Below, one piece after another: positions 22,041-31,512 of a stretch of DNA of 64,000 nucleotides. Location of the stretch: the NCBI RefSeq assembly GCF_036242395.1, contig NZ_CP108458.1, positions 3,596,001-3,660,000 of the forward strand, given 5' to 3'. The DNA is from Kitasatospora sp. NBC_01266 (GTDB taxonomy: Bacteria > Actinomycetota > Actinomycetes > Streptomycetales > Streptomycetaceae). A model generated the notes under the pieces. It saw nothing but the letters and a program-made list of their open reading frames with translations, made no database searches and had not been told where the DNA came from. Positions within the stretch are counted from its first letter, which is position 1, and every line of letters begins with the position of its first letter. Position numbers and translations under genes: made by a program.

Positions 22041-22940
22041 TTAGCCCTGGCCCGGCAGCGTCCGCATCCGCCGGGCCAGCCGGTTGCGCTCGGCGAGCTG
22101 GTCGTCGGCCGGGTAGCCGACCTCCTCCAGGGTCAGCCCGTAGGGCCGGATCACGTTGACCGCGCTGTTGCGCACGCCACCGCGCAGCACCTCGCCGGGG
22201 AACTCCGCCGGCCGGTGCCCGTCCCCGACCAGCAGCATCGCGCCGACCAGCGCGCGCACCATGTTGTGGCAGAACGCGTCGGCCCGCACCGTGGCCACCG
22301 CCAGCGAGCCCTCCTGGGCCGCGTACGGGTCCATCGGCACCCGGTCCCAGTGCAGTTCGAGCAGCGTGCGGATGGTGGTGGCGCCCTCGCGCTTCTTGCA
22401 GTACGCCGCGAAGTCGTGTTCGCCGAGCAGCAGCCGCGCCGCCTCGTTCATCTTCTCGATGTCCAACGGTCGGTCGTGCCAGAGCACATGGCCGCGCAGC
22501 AGCGGATCGACGCCACCCGGGTGGTCGGCCACCCGGTACGCGTACCGCCGCCAGATCGCCGCGAACCGCGCGTCGAACCCGGCCGGCGCCTCGCTCACCC
22601 GGTAGATCCGGACATCCGCCGGCAGCCGCCCGGCCAGGCGCCGCAGCAGCTTCTCGCCGTGCGCCGCCCACACCTCGTCCGGCAGGTCGACGTGCGCCAC
22701 CTGCCCGCGCGCGTGCACCCCCGCGTCGGTGCGCCCGGCGACGGTGAGCGGGAACAGCTCCGGGCTGCGGGTGACGATCTGCAGCGCGCTCTCGATCTCC
22801 TCCTGCACCGTGCGCCGCCCCCGCTGGCGCGCCCAGCCGGAGAACTCGGCGCCGTGGTAGGCCAGATCGAGTCGGATCCGGACGCGGCCCTCGGCCGGGC
22901 CGTCCTTCACCGGCGGCTGCTCGGCGCAGTCGTTCACCAC
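22041..22940 (-). CDS. truA: tRNA pseudouridine38-40 synthase TruA
   Basis: 299 residues from GTG 22940, with GGAGG five bases upstream; GTG 22937 is equally possible. [16 protein letters not shown] and the catalytic-Asp segment [18 protein letters not shown] are diagnostic. It modifies the anticodon arm of many tRNAs. It is the usual gene after rplQ in actinobacteria, but here a hairpin lies between the two. Confidence 0.95.
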   Translation of the reverse strand: MVNDCAEQPPVKDGPAEGRVRIRLDLAYHGAEFSGWARQRGRRTVQEEIESALQIVTRSPELFPLTVAGRTDAGVHARGQVAHVDLPDEVWAAHGEKLLRRLAGRLPADVRIYRVSEAPAGFDARFAAIWRRYAYRVADHPGGVDPLLRGHVLWHDRPLDIEKMNEAARLLLGEHDFAAYCKKREGATTIRTLLELHWDRVPMDPYAAQEGSLAVATVRADAFCHNMVRALVGAMLLVGDGHRPAEFPGEVLRGGVRNSAVNVIRPYGLTLEEVGYPADDQLAERNRLARRMRTLPGQG

Positions 22941-22961
22941 ACATACCTCCGTCGCAAAAGG

Positions 22962-23003
22962 AACGGGCCCGCTCCCCCGCCGAAGCGGGAAAACGGGCCC
23001 GTT
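22962..23003. terminator. Hairpin between rplQ and truA
   Basis: AACGGGCCCG (22962-22971) and CGGGCCCGTT (22994-23003) form a perfect 10-bp stem with a further small stem inside (CCCGC/GCGGG). It may end or attenuate the rpoA-rplQ transcript just before truA. Confidence 0.65.
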
Positions 23004-23019
23004 GATACACCTACAGGCT

Positions 23020-23523
23020 TCAGGCCTGCTCGGCCTCGTCCGCCGGAGCGGCGTCGGCCGGGGTCTCGTCGGCGACAACGGCGGCGGCGTCCGCCTCAGC
23101 AGCAGTCTCCTTGACGGCGCGCTTGGTGGCGGCCTCGGCCTCACCAACGGCGGTCTGCGAGACGGTCAGCGCCTCGACCAGCTCGATCACGGCCATCGGG
23201 GCGTTGTCGCCACGACGGGGACCGATCTTGGTGATGCGGGTGTAACCACCGGGGCGGTTCTCGTAGCGCGGCGCGATCTCGGTGAAGAGGGTGTGCAGCA
23301 CCGCGACGTCGGTGATCGTCTTGCGGACGATGCGACGGTTGTGGATGTCGCCGACCTTCGCCTTGGTGATCAGCTTCTCCGCCAGCGGGCGCATCCGACG
23401 GGCCTTGGCCTCGGTCGTGGTGATGCGGCCGTACTGGAACAGCTCACGGCACAGGCCGGCGAGCAGCAGCGGCTCGTGGTGCGGGCCGCCACCGAGGCGG
23501 GCACCCTTCGCGGGACGGGGCAT
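23020..23523 (-). CDS. rplQ: 50S ribosomal protein L17
   Basis: 167 residues. The first 115 or so are standard L17 ([20 protein letters not shown], then [19 protein letters not shown]). The last 45 residues are an Ala/Glu/Asp-rich acidic tail ([19 protein letters not shown]) typical of streptomycetes. It follows rpoA by 134 bases, with a hairpin between. Confidence 0.97.
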   Translation of the reverse strand: MPRPAKGARLGGGPHHEPLLLAGLCRELFQYGRITTTEAKARRMRPLAEKLITKAKVGDIHNRRIVRKTITDVAVLHTLFTEIAPRYENRPGGYTRITKIGPRRGDNAPMAVIELVEALTVSQTAVGEAEAATKRAVKETAAEADAAAVVADETPADAAPADEAEQA

Positions 23524-23615
23524 GGTAGCTCCTTGAATCTCCGACTCCGGCCGTATCAGGTACCGGAACGGGCGGCCGGGCGCAGTTGCCCGGACGGCTT
23601 AGTTCATTGCATTGA

Positions 23616-23648
23616 GGTGGGGGCGACCCGCTGGGAGTCGCCCCCACC
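23616..23648. terminator. Hairpin between rpoA and rplQ
   Basis: GGTGGGGGCGAC (23616-23627) pairs perfectly with GTCGCCCCCACC (23637-23648). It lies 10 bases after the rpoA stop, so it may set the ratio of RpoA to L17 or protect the rpoA mRNA end. Confidence 0.6.
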
Positions 23649-23657
23649 GCAAACTCA

Positions 23658-24680
23658 TCAGTACTGCTCGGTCTCCGCGTAACCCGCGTCGTCCAGGTCG
23701 TCGGCGCCGAAGGCGTCGGCGGCGGCGGTCGGGTCGAATCCGGGCGGGCTGTCCTTGAGGGCCAGGCCCATGCCGGCCAGCTTCGCCTTGACCTCGTCGA
23801 TCGACTTCGCACCAAAGTTGCGGATGTCGAGCAGGTCGGCCTCGGAGCGGGCGACGAGCTCACCCACGGTGTGGATGCCCTCGCGCTTGAGGCAGTTGTA
23901 CGACCGAACGGTGAGCTCCAGCTCCTCGATCGGCAGCGCCAGGTCGGCGGCCAGGGCGGCGTCCGTCGGGGACGGGCCCATGTCGATGCCCTCGGCGTCG
24001 ATGTTCAGCTCGCGAGCGAGGCCGAACAGCTCCACCAGGGTCTTGCCGGCCGAGGCCATGGCGTCACGCGGGCGCATGGCGGGCTTGGTCTCGACGTCGA
24101 CGATCAGCTTGTCGAAGTCGGTCCGCTGCTCGACACGGGTGGCCTCGACCTTGTAGGTGACCTTCAGCACGGGGCTGTAGATCGAGTCGACCGGGATCCG
24201 GCCGATCTCCTGGCCGGAAGCCTTGTTCTGCACGGCGGAGACGTAGCCGCGACCGCGCTCGACGGTCAGCTCCATCTCCAGCTTGCCCTTGCCGTTCAGC
24301 GTGGCCAGGACCAGCTCGGGGTTGTGCACCTCGACACCGGCCGGCGGCGCGATGTCGGCGGCGGTGACCACACCGGGGCCCTGCTTGCGCAGGTACATCA
24401 CGACCGGCTCGTCGTGCTCCGAGGAGACGACCAGCTGCTTGATGTTCAGGATGAGGTCGGTGACATCCTCCTTGACGCCCGGCACGGTGGTGAACTCGTG
24501 CAGGACACCGTCGACCCGGATGCTGGTGACAGCGGCACCGGGGATCGAGGAGAGGAGGGTGCGGCGAAGCGAGTTGCCGAGGGTGTAGCCGAAGCCCGGC
24601 TCCAGCGGCTCGATGACGAACCGCGAGCGGTACTCGTCGACAACCTCTTCGGTCAGCGAGGGGCGCTGAGCGATCAGCAT
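23658..24680 (-). CDS. rpoA: RNA polymerase alpha subunit
   Basis: 340 residues from ATG 24680 ([13 protein letters not shown]). The N-terminal assembly domain contains the [18 protein letters not shown] motif; the C-terminal domain (from about residue 245, [16 protein letters not shown], with the [15 protein letters not shown] helix-hairpin-helix) binds UP elements and activators. Length matches Streptomyces RpoA. It is part of the alpha-type cluster with S13 and S11, but rpsD is absent here. Confidence 0.98.
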   Translation of the reverse strand: MLIAQRPSLTEEVVDEYRSRFVIEPLEPGFGYTLGNSLRRTLLSSIPGAAVTSIRVDGVLHEFTTVPGVKEDVTDLILNIKQLVVSSEHDEPVVMYLRKQGPGVVTAADIAPPAGVEVHNPELVLATLNGKGKLEMELTVERGRGYVSAVQNKASGQEIGRIPVDSIYSPVLKVTYKVEATRVEQRTDFDKLIVDVETKPAMRPRDAMASAGKTLVELFGLARELNIDAEGIDMGPSPTDAALAADLALPIEELELTVRSYNCLKREGIHTVGELVARSEADLLDIRNFGAKSIDEVKAKLAGMGLALKDSPPGFDPTAAADAFGADDLDDAGYAETEQY

Positions 24681-24736
24681 GTTTTCAGATCCTCCAGTTG
24701 TACTCGGCACCCACTATTTGATGCCGAACAAGACCA

Positions 24737-24773
24737 GCGTACGGGGTCCCGATGGAAACGAGACCCCGTACGC
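24737..24773. terminator. Hairpin between rpsK and rpoA
   Basis: GCGTACGGGGTC (24737-24748) pairs perfectly with GACCCCGTACGC (24762-24773) around a 13-base loop. It sits between the rpsK stop and the rpoA start and could attenuate transcription or be a processing site. Confidence 0.6.
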
Positions 24774-24806
24774 GGTGGTGAAGCAGGTCTGCCCGAAGGC
24801 GACGCG

Positions 24807-25214
24807 TCAGACGCGGCGACGCTTCGGCGGACGGCAGCCGTTGTGCGGGGTGGGGGTGACGTCCTGGATCGAACCCACCTCCAGGCCGGTGGCCTGGAGC
24901 GAGCGGATCGCGGTCTCACGGCCGGAGCCCGGACCCTTGACGAAGACGTCGACCTTGCGCATGCCGTGCTCCTGCGCACGACGCGCGGCGGCCTCGGCGG
25001 CCATCTGCGCGGCGAACGGGGTGGACTTGCGCGAGCCCTTGAAGCCCACGTGGCCGGCGGAGGCCCAGGAGATCACGTTGCCCGCGGGGTCGGTGATCGA
25101 AACGATGGTGTTGTTGAACGTGCTCTTGATGTGCGCGTGGCCGTGAGCGACGTTCTTCTTTTCCTTGCGGCGGATCTTCTTCGCGCCGGCAGCCTGACGA
25201 CCCTTGGGGGGCAT
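24807..25214 (-). CDS. rpsK: 30S ribosomal protein S11
   Basis: 135 residues, full length. [18 protein letters not shown] and the C-terminal [18 protein letters not shown] are the S11 signatures. S11 lines the platform near the E-site. It lies 73 bases after rpsM. Confidence 0.98.
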   Translation of the reverse strand: MPPKGRQAAGAKKIRRKEKKNVAHGHAHIKSTFNNTIVSITDPAGNVISWASAGHVGFKGSRKSTPFAAQMAAEAAARRAQEHGMRKVDVFVKGPGSGRETAIRSLQATGLEVGSIQDVTPTPHNGCRPPKRRRV

Positions 25215-25287
25215 AAGTCTGTTTCTCCTACTGAGGTGGTCGGTCCGCTAACCCGCGGGCCGGAGGGATGTCCGGTTAACGGGCGGA

Positions 25288-25668
25288 CTACTTCTTGCCC
25301 GGCTTCTTCTTGCCGGCAATCGCGCGACGCGGGCCCTTGCGGGTACGCGCGTTGGTGTGGGTGCGCTGACCGCGGACGGGCAGGCCACGGCGGTGACGCA
25401 GACCCTCGTAGCAGCCGATCTCGACCTTGCGGCGGATGTCGGCGGCGACCTCGCGGCGGAGGTCACCCTCGACGCGGTAGTTGGCCTCGATCCACTTGCC
25501 CAGCTTGACGAGGTCGTCTTCGGAGATGTCGCGAACGCGGATGTCGGGGTTCACGCCCGTCTCGGCCAGCGTCTGCTGGGCGCGGGTACGGCCGATGCCG
25601 TAGACGTACGTGAGGGCGATCTCGATCCGCTTCTCGCGGGGGAGATCAACGCCGGCGAGGCGTGCCAT
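25288..25668 (-). CDS. rpsM: 30S ribosomal protein S13
   Basis: 126 residues. [21 protein letters not shown] at the N-terminus, [20 protein letters not shown], and a basic C-terminal tail that contacts P-site tRNA. It is preceded by rpmJ with a 172-base gap holding a GC-rich inverted repeat around 25760-25777. Confidence 0.97.
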   Translation of the reverse strand: MARLAGVDLPREKRIEIALTYVYGIGRTRAQQTLAETGVNPDIRVRDISEDDLVKLGKWIEANYRVEGDLRREVAADIRRKVEIGCYEGLRHRRGLPVRGQRTHTNARTRKGPRRAIAGKKKPGKK

Positions 25669-25840
25669 TCATGGCTCCTGTGGTTCTTCAGAGGTCTTAC
25701 GAGCCGCCACTCCATCTGTTCACACAGAGAGAGCCCCGGCCTCTGACCGGGGGTGGCAGTCCGTCCCTGGGGACGGATCGGGCAGCCCGTGTATGACTGT
25801 GCGCGTCGCGCGAAGGTACTACGAGAAATGCTGGGGAGGA

Positions 25841-25954
25841 TCAGCCCTGGCGCTGCTTGTGGCGCAGGTTGTCGCAGATCACCATGACCCGGCCGTGGCG
25901 GCGGATCACCTTGCACTTGTCGCAGATCTTCTTGACGCTCGGCTTGACCTTCAT
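25841..25954 (-). CDS. rpmJ: 50S ribosomal protein L36
   Basis: 37 residues, [17 protein letters not shown] at the start and [11 protein letters not shown] at the end. The zinc ligands are C11, C14, C27 and H32, so this is the zinc-binding (C+) form. It lies between infA and rpsM, its standard place. Confidence 0.96.
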   Translation of the reverse strand: MKVKPSVKKICDKCKVIRRHGRVMVICDNLRHKQRQG

Positions 25955-26013
25955 GTTCTGGTCCTCCGGGTCTAGATCTGACGGTCCCGCCCCTCGCGGG
26001 GCGAGCAATGGAA

Positions 26014-26235
26014 CTACTTGTAGCGGTAGACGATGCGTCCGCGAGTCAGGTCGTAGGGGCTCAGCTCCACGACGACGCGGTCATCCGGCAGGATTCGGAT
26101 GTAGTGCATCCGCATCTTGCCGCTGATGTGCGCGAGGACCTTGTGACCGTTCTGCAGCTCAACCTTGAACATCGCGTTCGGGAGAGACTCGATCACGGTG
26201 CCCTCGATCTCAATGGCGCCTTGCTTCTTTGCCAT
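26014..26235 (-). CDS. infA: Translation initiation factor IF-1
   Basis: 73 residues, one OB fold. [20 protein letters not shown] and RGRIVYRYK are diagnostic. It blocks the A-site during initiation. The usual upstream neighbour map is displaced here by mscL. The 161-base gap upstream contains a small hairpin (GCGTGC/GCACGC at 26325-26340) and probably the infA promoter. Confidence 0.97.
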   Translation of the reverse strand: MAKKQGAIEIEGTVIESLPNAMFKVELQNGHKVLAHISGKMRMHYIRILPDDRVVVELSPYDLTRGRIVYRYK

Positions 26236-26396
26236 GAACTACGAGATCCACCTTCCGGGACCGGCTACCGTATGCGGCACGCTCGTGCGAACCTGGGTTC
26301 ACCCCGCCCCTGAGAGGGAAGAGGGCGTGCTGAAGCACGCTACGAGTGAGCCGACGGTCCATCCTACGCCACCGTCCGCTCAGCGACCAAAACGGG

Positions 26397-26822
26397 TCAG
26401 TGCTGCGCCGCGACGGCGAACGGCTGGACCTGCGCGGTGCAGGCCGAGCAGCGGCTGGCCGCCTGCGGGATCTCGGTCAGGCACTCCGGGCAGGGGCGCA
26501 CCGCGACCTTCGGCTTCTTCGGCAGGTACCGGGCGGTGGCCCGGGTCACCGGCAGCACCACGCAGAAGTACAGCACCGCGGCGGTCAGCACGAACGCGAT
26601 CAGCACGTTCAGGAACTGCCCGTACGGGAAGGTCACGTGGGCCGCGGTGAAGGTGCGCGAGCTGAAGTCGCCGGCCGCACCCAGCACCACGCCCACCAGC
26701 GGCGTGAGGAACGCCTTCACGAACCCGGTGACCACCGCGGTGAACGCCGACCCGATCACGATGCCGACGCCCATGTCGATGACGTTGCCGCGCATCATGA
26801 AGTCGCGAAAGCCCTTGAGCAC
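26397..26822 (-). CDS. mscL: Large-conductance mechanosensitive channel MscL
   Basis: 141 residues from GTG 26822. The amphipathic N-terminus MLKGFRDFMMRGNVIDM leads into TM1 (about 14-45); TM2 is about 70-95. The C-terminal tail carries two CxxC pairs, CPEC 111-114 and CSAC 125-128, a probable zinc ribbon on the cytoplasmic bundle. It opens as an emergency valve under osmotic downshock. Its place between map and infA, inside a translation cluster, is unusual (see findings). Confidence 0.92.
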   Translation of the reverse strand: MLKGFRDFMMRGNVIDMGVGIVIGSAFTAVVTGFVKAFLTPLVGVVLGAAGDFSSRTFTAAHVTFPYGQFLNVLIAFVLTAAVLYFCVVLPVTRATARYLPKKPKVAVRPCPECLTEIPQAASRCSACTAQVQPFAVAAQH

Positions 26823-26893
26823 TTGTTACCCCTATTGTCCGATTTCGCCTGCCGCTGAAGGCAGCACGATACCGGTTCAGCCCAGCGGCCGTG

Positions 26894-27733
26894 TTAACCC
26901 AAGGGATCCGGCGCCGCGGTCACACCGAGGGCCGCGAGCTGTGCCTTGCCGCCGTCGAAGGCGGTGAGCACCAGCGGGCCCTGCTCGGTGACGGCCACCG
27001 AGTGCTCCCAGTGCGCGGCCCAGGTGCCGTCGTTGGTGACGACCGTCCAGTCGTCCTCCAGGACCGCGGTGTGCGGGGTGCCCAGCGAGACCATCGGCTC
27101 GATCGCCAGCACCGTGCCGGGGACCAGCTTGGGACCCTTGCCACGGCCGCGCTCGACGTAGTTCAGCACGTGCGGCTCCATGTGCATGGCGGTGCCGATG
27201 CCGTGGCCGCCGTAGCCCTCGGTGATGCCCCACTTGCCCTTGGGCGGCAGCGGCTGGCGCCGGATGAAGCCCTCGATCGCCTTGGAGACGTCGACCAGGC
27301 GGTTGCTCTTCTTCATCTGGGCGATGCCGGCCCACATCGAGCCCTCGGTCACCTGGCTGAGCATCGCGACCTCGGGGCGGACCTCGCCGACCGGCACGGT
27401 GATCGCCGCGTCGCCGTGCCAACCGTCGATGATCGCACCGCAGTCGATCGAGATGATGTCGCCCTCGGCCAGCACCCGCTCGCCGGGGATGCCGTGCACC
27501 ACCTCGTTGTTGACCGAGGCGCAGATCACCCCGGGGAACCAGAGGCCGCCGTGGTGGGCCCGGAAGTTGGAGGTGGCGCCGTGGTCGGCGATCACCTTGG
27601 CCGCGATGTCGTTGAGCTCCTGGGTGCTCACCCCGGGGGCGACCGCCTCGCGGCAGGCCTTGAGCGCCTCGGCGACGACCAGCCCGGCCGCTCGCATCTT
27701 CGCGATCTGCTCGGGGGTCTTGATCTCCACCAT
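26894..27733 (-). CDS. map: Type I methionine aminopeptidase
   Basis: 279 residues from ATG 27733 (MVEIKTPEQIAKM). The five metal ligands appear in order: D in SIDCGAII, D in HGDAAI, H in GGHGIGTAMH, E in AIEPM, E in WEHSV. It trims N-terminal Met co-translationally. It is separated from adk by a strong terminator, so it probably begins a new transcript. Confidence 0.96.
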   Translation of the reverse strand: MVEIKTPEQIAKMRAAGLVVAEALKACREAVAPGVSTQELNDIAAKVIADHGATSNFRAHHGGLWFPGVICASVNNEVVHGIPGERVLAEGDIISIDCGAIIDGWHGDAAITVPVGEVRPEVAMLSQVTEGSMWAGIAQMKKSNRLVDVSKAIEGFIRRQPLPPKGKWGITEGYGGHGIGTAMHMEPHVLNYVERGRGKGPKLVPGTVLAIEPMVSLGTPHTAVLEDDWTVVTNDGTWAAHWEHSVAVTEQGPLVLTAFDGGKAQLAALGVTAAPDPLG

Positions 27734-27830
27734 CTGGCCAGTGCCTTTCGTCGGTATGTCGGCCACCCGGTCCTTGCCGGGCGGCGGTTCCACTCCCCCA
27801 CGGTACGACCCCGCGGCTGACCACAGAGCA

Positions 27831-27871
27831 ACACGGCCGCGGTACCCGGTGAGCGGGTACCGCGGCCGTGT
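27831..27871. terminator. Terminator of secY-adk
   Basis: An 18-base arm at 27831-27848 pairs perfectly with 27854-27871 around a 5-base loop. It lies 17 bases after the adk stop and upstream of map. Confidence 0.85.
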
Positions 27872-27888
27872 GGGGGAAAGCCCTGTTC

Positions 27889-28548
27889 TCAGCCCTGAGC
27901 GCGGGCCTGCAGCGCGTCCACCGCGCGCCGGGTCACCTCGTCGACCTTGCCGAGCGCCGAGATGGTGGTGACCAGCCTCTGCTTGACGTAGTACTCGATG
28001 ATCGGCTCGGTCTCCGTGTGGTAGACCTCGAGCCGGGTACGGACCGCGTCCTCGGTGTCGTCCGAGCGCTGGTACAGCTCGCCGCCGCACTCGTCGCAGA
28101 CGCCCTCGGCGGCCGGCGGGTTGTAGTCCACGTGGTAGACGTGGGCGCCGTTGTTGCGGCAGAGCCGGCGACCGGCGATCCGCTTCACCACCTCGTCCTC
28201 GGGGACCTCCAGGTCGAGCACGCCGTCCAGGGTGATGCCCTCGGCGGTGAGGTGCTCGTCCAGCGCCTTGGCCTGGGCCAGGTTGCGCGGGAAGCCGTCG
28301 AGCAGGAAGCCCTGCGCGGTGTCCGGCTGGAGGAGGCGGTCCTTGGCCATCCCGATGGTTACCTCGTCCGGTACGAGCTGACCCTTGTCCATGTAGCCCT
28401 TCGCCTCGAGCCCCAGCGGGGTGCTCTGGCTGATGTTGGCCCGGAACAGGTCACCGGTCGAGATGTGGGGAATGGACAGGGTCTTGGCGAGCACGTGCGC
28501 CTGAGTACCCTTCCCGGCCCCGGGAGGTCCGACGAGGACGATACGCAT
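27889..28548 (-). CDS. adk: Adenylate kinase
   Basis: 219 residues, long-LID form. The P-loop GPPGAGKGT is at residues 7-15. The LID region has C in RRLCRNN and CDEC later, i.e. three of the four residues of the zinc site found in Gram-positive enzymes, with Asn in place of the second Cys. It balances AMP, ADP and ATP. Its ATG overlaps the secY stop by one base (TGATG). Confidence 0.96.
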   Translation of the reverse strand: MRIVLVGPPGAGKGTQAHVLAKTLSIPHISTGDLFRANISQSTPLGLEAKGYMDKGQLVPDEVTIGMAKDRLLQPDTAQGFLLDGFPRNLAQAKALDEHLTAEGITLDGVLDLEVPEDEVVKRIAGRRLCRNNGAHVYHVDYNPPAAEGVCDECGGELYQRSDDTEDAVRTRLEVYHTETEPIIEYYVKQRLVTTISALGKVDEVTRRAVDALQARAQG

Positions 28549-29855
28549 CAGCGGAGGAACCCTTCGTAATTACGCTGCTGGAGCTGGCTCTCGATCTGCT
28601 TCACAGTTTCGAGTCCGACGCCGACGATGATGAGGATGCTGGTGCCACCGAACGGGATCGTGGTGCTCGCGTTGAGGGCGACCAGGCCGATCATCGGGAT
28701 CAGCGCGATGAGGCCCAGGTAGAGCGAACCCGGCCAGGTGATGCGGGTCAGCACGTAGTTCAGGTATTCGGCCGTCGGGCGACCGGCCCGGATGCCCGGG
28801 ATGAAGCCACCATACTTCTTCATATTGTCCGCAACTTCCTCGGGGTTGAAGGAGATCGCGACGTAGAAGAAGGCGAAGAACACGATCAGCACGAAGTACG
28901 TGACCATGTAGATGGGGTGGTCGCCCTTGGTGAAGTTGTTCTGGATCCAGATCGCCCAGCCGGCCTTGCTGCTGGTCAGCTGAGCGACCAAGGCCGGGAT
29001 GTACAGCAGCGAGGAGGCGAAGATGACCGGGATGACACCGGCCTGGTTCACCTTGAGCGGGATGTAGGTCGACGTGCCGCCGAAGGCCCGCCGCCCGATC
29101 ATGCGCTTGGCGTACTGGACCGGGATCCGCCGTTGGGCCTGCTCGACGAAGATGACCAGCACCACCACGACCACGCCGACCGCGAGGACCGCGAAGAAGT
29201 CGACCCAGCCGCCACCGATCTTGCCGGCCTTCTTGATCGACCAGAGGTTCCCGGGGAAGCCGGAGGCGATCGAGGTGAAGATCAGGATCGACATGCCGTT
29301 GCCGATGCCGCGGTCGGTGATCAGCTCACCGAGCCACATGATCATCGTGGTACCGGCGGTCATGGTGATGACCATGGTGGCGATCCGGAACACCGAGGTG
29401 TCCGGCACGACCTGGTTGCCCACGGCACAGGTGGAGAAGAGCGCGCCGTTGGACGCGGTCGCCACGATGCCGGTGCCCTGCAGGATCGCCAGCGCGATGG
29501 TCAGGTACCGGGTGTACTGGGTGATCTTCGTGGTGCCGGCCTGCCCCTCCTTCTTCAGCGCTTCCAGCCGCGGGATCACGACGGTCAGCAGCTGGAGGAT
29601 GATGCTGGCGGTGATGTACGGCATGATGCCGAGCGCAAAAATCGTCAACTGCAGCAGCGCGCCGCCGCTGAACAGGTTGACGAGGCCGAAGAGGCCGCTG
29701 TTGCTCTGCTTGACGCACTCGTTCACGGCTTTGAAGTTGACGCCGGGGACGGGGACGTGCGCACCCATCCGGAACAGCACCATGATGCCCAGCGTGAACA
29801 GCAGCTTCTTGCGCAGGTCGGGCGTCTTGAACGCCCGCGCGAACGCACTGAGCAC
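28548..29855 (-). CDS. secY: Preprotein translocase channel SecY
   Basis: 435 residues from GTG 29855 (LSAFARAFKTPDLRKK). Ten membrane segments are visible, with the plug region after TM1 and conserved GIGNGMSILIF and PGIRAGRPTAEYL loops. It forms the SecYEG pore. A longer frame upstream is not used: it crosses the candidate promoter and has no ribosome-binding site. It is followed at once by adk. Confidence 0.97.
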   Translation of the reverse strand: MLSAFARAFKTPDLRKKLLFTLGIMVLFRMGAHVPVPGVNFKAVNECVKQSNSGLFGLVNLFSGGALLQLTIFALGIMPYITASIILQLLTVVIPRLEALKKEGQAGTTKITQYTRYLTIALAILQGTGIVATASNGALFSTCAVGNQVVPDTSVFRIATMVITMTAGTTMIMWLGELITDRGIGNGMSILIFTSIASGFPGNLWSIKKAGKIGGGWVDFFAVLAVGVVVVVLVIFVEQAQRRIPVQYAKRMIGRRAFGGTSTYIPLKVNQAGVIPVIFASSLLYIPALVAQLTSSKAGWAIWIQNNFTKGDHPIYMVTYFVLIVFFAFFYVAISFNPEEVADNMKKYGGFIPGIRAGRPTAEYLNYVLTRITWPGSLYLGLIALIPMIGLVALNASTTIPFGGTSILIIVGVGLETVKQIESQLQQRNYEGFLR

Positions 29856-29968
29856 GGTGCCTCCTGCGCCTCCCGCGCGTCGTCGGCGGGAGGGTCGGTC
29901 CTGATGATGGGAGTTGAGGTTGGTCCTGCTCCGCGCAGCCGGGGGGAGGCTACAAGGGAACTCCACGG

Positions 29969-29998
29969 ACTCTAACAGTGCGCAGCCACTCCGAAGAA
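29969..29998 (-). promoter_or_regulatory. Candidate secY-adk promoter
   Basis: On the minus strand TAGAGT (29974-29969) is preceded by TG one base upstream, an extended -10. A weak -35 TTCTTC (29998-29993) is 18 bases further up. The terminator just upstream makes a separate promoter for secY likely. Confidence 0.4.
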
Positions 29999-30093
29999 GC
30001 GCACGGAGCAGGGGGTTGCCCAAGGGGCGCCCAGATGCCCGGTTTTGGCCTGGCTTGAGCGCCAAAGTCGTGCCGATGACCACATAAACGACC

Positions 30094-30127
30094 GGAGCCC
30101 CGCCCCTCGAAAGAGGGACGGGGCTCC
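30094..30127. terminator. Terminator after rplO
   Basis: GGAGCCCCGCCCCTC (30094-30108), GAAA loop, GAGGGACGGGGCTCC (30113-30127): a 15-bp stem with one G-U pair and a stable tetraloop. It separates the spc ribosomal genes from secY. Confidence 0.85.
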
Positions 30128-30186
30128 GAATCCGACCTGACGTCAGTCAGCTACTGCTGCTGCTCGTCGGCGAGTCGTCAGCGGGC

Positions 30187-30639
30187 TCAGATGAGCTCGG
30201 TGACGGTGCCGCCGGCGGCCTTGATCTTCTCGGCGGCGGAGCCGGAGACGGCGTCCACCGAGACCTGCAGCGCGACCGAGATCTCGCCGGTGCCGAGCAC
30301 CTTGACGAGCGAGTTCTTGCGAACCGCGCCCTTCTCGACGAGACCCTCGACCGTGACCTCGCCACCCTGCGGGTAGAGCTCGGCCAGCTTGTCGAGGTTG
30401 ACCACCTGGAAGGTGATCTTGAAGGGGTTCTTGAAGCCCTTCAGCTTCGGCAGGCGCATGTGGAGGGGCATCTGGCCACCCTCGAAGCGCTGCGGAACCT
30501 GGTAGCGGGCCTTGGTGCCCTTGGTGCCACGACCGGCGGTCTTACCCTTGGACGCCTCACCACGACCGACACGGATCTTGTCGGTCTTGGCGCCGGGGGC
30601 GGGACGCAGGTTGTGGATCTTGATCGGCGAGTCAGCCAT
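30187..30639 (-). CDS. rplO: 50S ribosomal protein L15
   Basis: 150 residues from ATG 30639 ([20 protein letters not shown]). The Gly-rich basic N-terminus ([14 protein letters not shown]) enters the large subunit, and the C-terminal [18 protein letters not shown] belongs to the L18e/L15 domain. The start follows the rpmD stop by one base. Confidence 0.97.
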   Translation of the reverse strand: MADSPIKIHNLRPAPGAKTDKIRVGRGEASKGKTAGRGTKGTKARYQVPQRFEGGQMPLHMRLPKLKGFKNPFKITFQVVNLDKLAELYPQGGEVTVEGLVEKGAVRKNSLVKVLGTGEISVALQVSVDAVSGSAAEKIKAAGGTVTELI

Positions 30640-30640
30640 C

Positions 30641-30823
30641 TCAGTCCACCTCCTCGACCGTGACGAGGTGACGCACGGTCTGGGCCATCCCGCGGATCTC
30701 GGGACGGTCCTCCTTGACGACCACATCGTGCATGCGCTTCAGACCCAGCGAGCGCAGCGTCTCGCGGTGGTTCTGCTTGCTGCCGATGTAGGACTTGGTC
30801 TGCGTGATCTTCAGGCGAGCCAT
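30641..30823 (-). CDS. rpmD: 50S ribosomal protein L30
   Basis: 60 residues from ATG 30823 ([20 protein letters not shown]), ending [10 protein letters not shown]. The ATG overlaps the rpsE stop by one base (TGATG), so translation is coupled. Longer frames upstream are the rpsE gene read in a wrong frame. Confidence 0.96.
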   Translation of the reverse strand: MARLKITQTKSYIGSKQNHRETLRSLGLKRMHDVVVKEDRPEIRGMAQTVRHLVTVEEVD

Positions 30824-31464
30824 CAGGCACCCGCCCCAGCGGTCGCGGCAGCGGTGCCGGCGGCGCGAGCGCGCAGCAGGGCGGCCGGGGCCACGTCCTC
30901 GAGCGGCAGACCACGACGGGCGGCGATCTCCTCGGGGCGCACGAGGCCCTTCAGAGCGGCCACCGTGGCGTGCACGATGTTGATCGCGTTGTCCGAGCCG
31001 AGCGACTTCGACAGGATGTCGTGAACGCCGGCGCACTCCAGGACGGCACGCACCGGGCCACCGGCGATAACACCGGTACCGGGGGAAGCCGGCTTCAGGA
31101 GCACGACGCCGGCGGCCTTCTCGCCCTGGATCGGGTGCGGGATGGTGCCCTGGATACGGGGGACCTTGAAGAAGTTCTTCTTGGCCTCCTCAACACCCTT
31201 GGCGATGGCGGCCGGAACCTCCTTCGCCTTCCCGTAACCGACACCCACGGTGCCGTCACCGTCGCCCACCACGACCAGCGCGGTGAAGCTGAAACGACGA
31301 CCACCCTTGACAACCTTGGCGACACGGTTGATCGCGACAACGCGCTCGACGTAAGCGGTCTTCTCGACGACCGGGGCGTTGCCCTGACCATCACGCTTAC
31401 GGTCGCGCCGCTCGCCACCGGTGCCGCCGCCGGCGCCGCTACCGCGGCGCTGGGGTCCAGCCAT
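30823..31464 (-). CDS. rpsE: 30S ribosomal protein S5
   Basis: 213 residues. The double-stranded-RNA-binding domain ([19 protein letters not shown]) and the C-terminal domain ([31 protein letters not shown]) are intact. The N-terminus has a Gly/Arg-rich extension of about 25 residues. S5 affects decoding accuracy. Standard position between rplR and rpmD. Confidence 0.97.
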   Translation of the reverse strand: MAGPQRRGSGAGGGTGGERRDRKRDGQGNAPVVEKTAYVERVVAINRVAKVVKGGRRFSFTALVVVGDGDGTVGVGYGKAKEVPAAIAKGVEEAKKNFFKVPRIQGTIPHPIQGEKAAGVVLLKPASPGTGVIAGGPVRAVLECAGVHDILSKSLGSDNAINIVHATVAALKGLVRPEEIAARRGLPLEDVAPAALLRARAAGTAAATAGAGA

Positions 31465-31512
31465 TGGAATTACCTCTCTCGATTACGTCCGTCGACTGAG
31501 CCGACGAGCGGC

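Larger units (their letters stand above)
29856..30186. other. secY leader and rplO-secY gap
   Basis: 331 bases without a gene. They contain the strong hairpin at 30094-30127, the candidate secY promoter at 29969-29998, and a small inverted repeat (CTCCCGC/GGCGGGAG, about 29867-29891) in the secY leader that may influence translation. Confidence 0.6.

Noticed and set aside
20448..23114. 888-codon plus-strand open frame opposite the ABC-F gene, truA and rplQ
   Set aside because: Antisense shadow spanning three real genes and their spacers; no protein family recognised.
23658..25668. Expected rpsD (S4) in the rpsM-rpsK-rpoA cluster
   Set aside because: Looked for between rpsK and rpoA; the gap is only 126 bases and holds a hairpin. 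In streptomycetes rpsD usually lies elsewhere, so its absence is not an anomaly.
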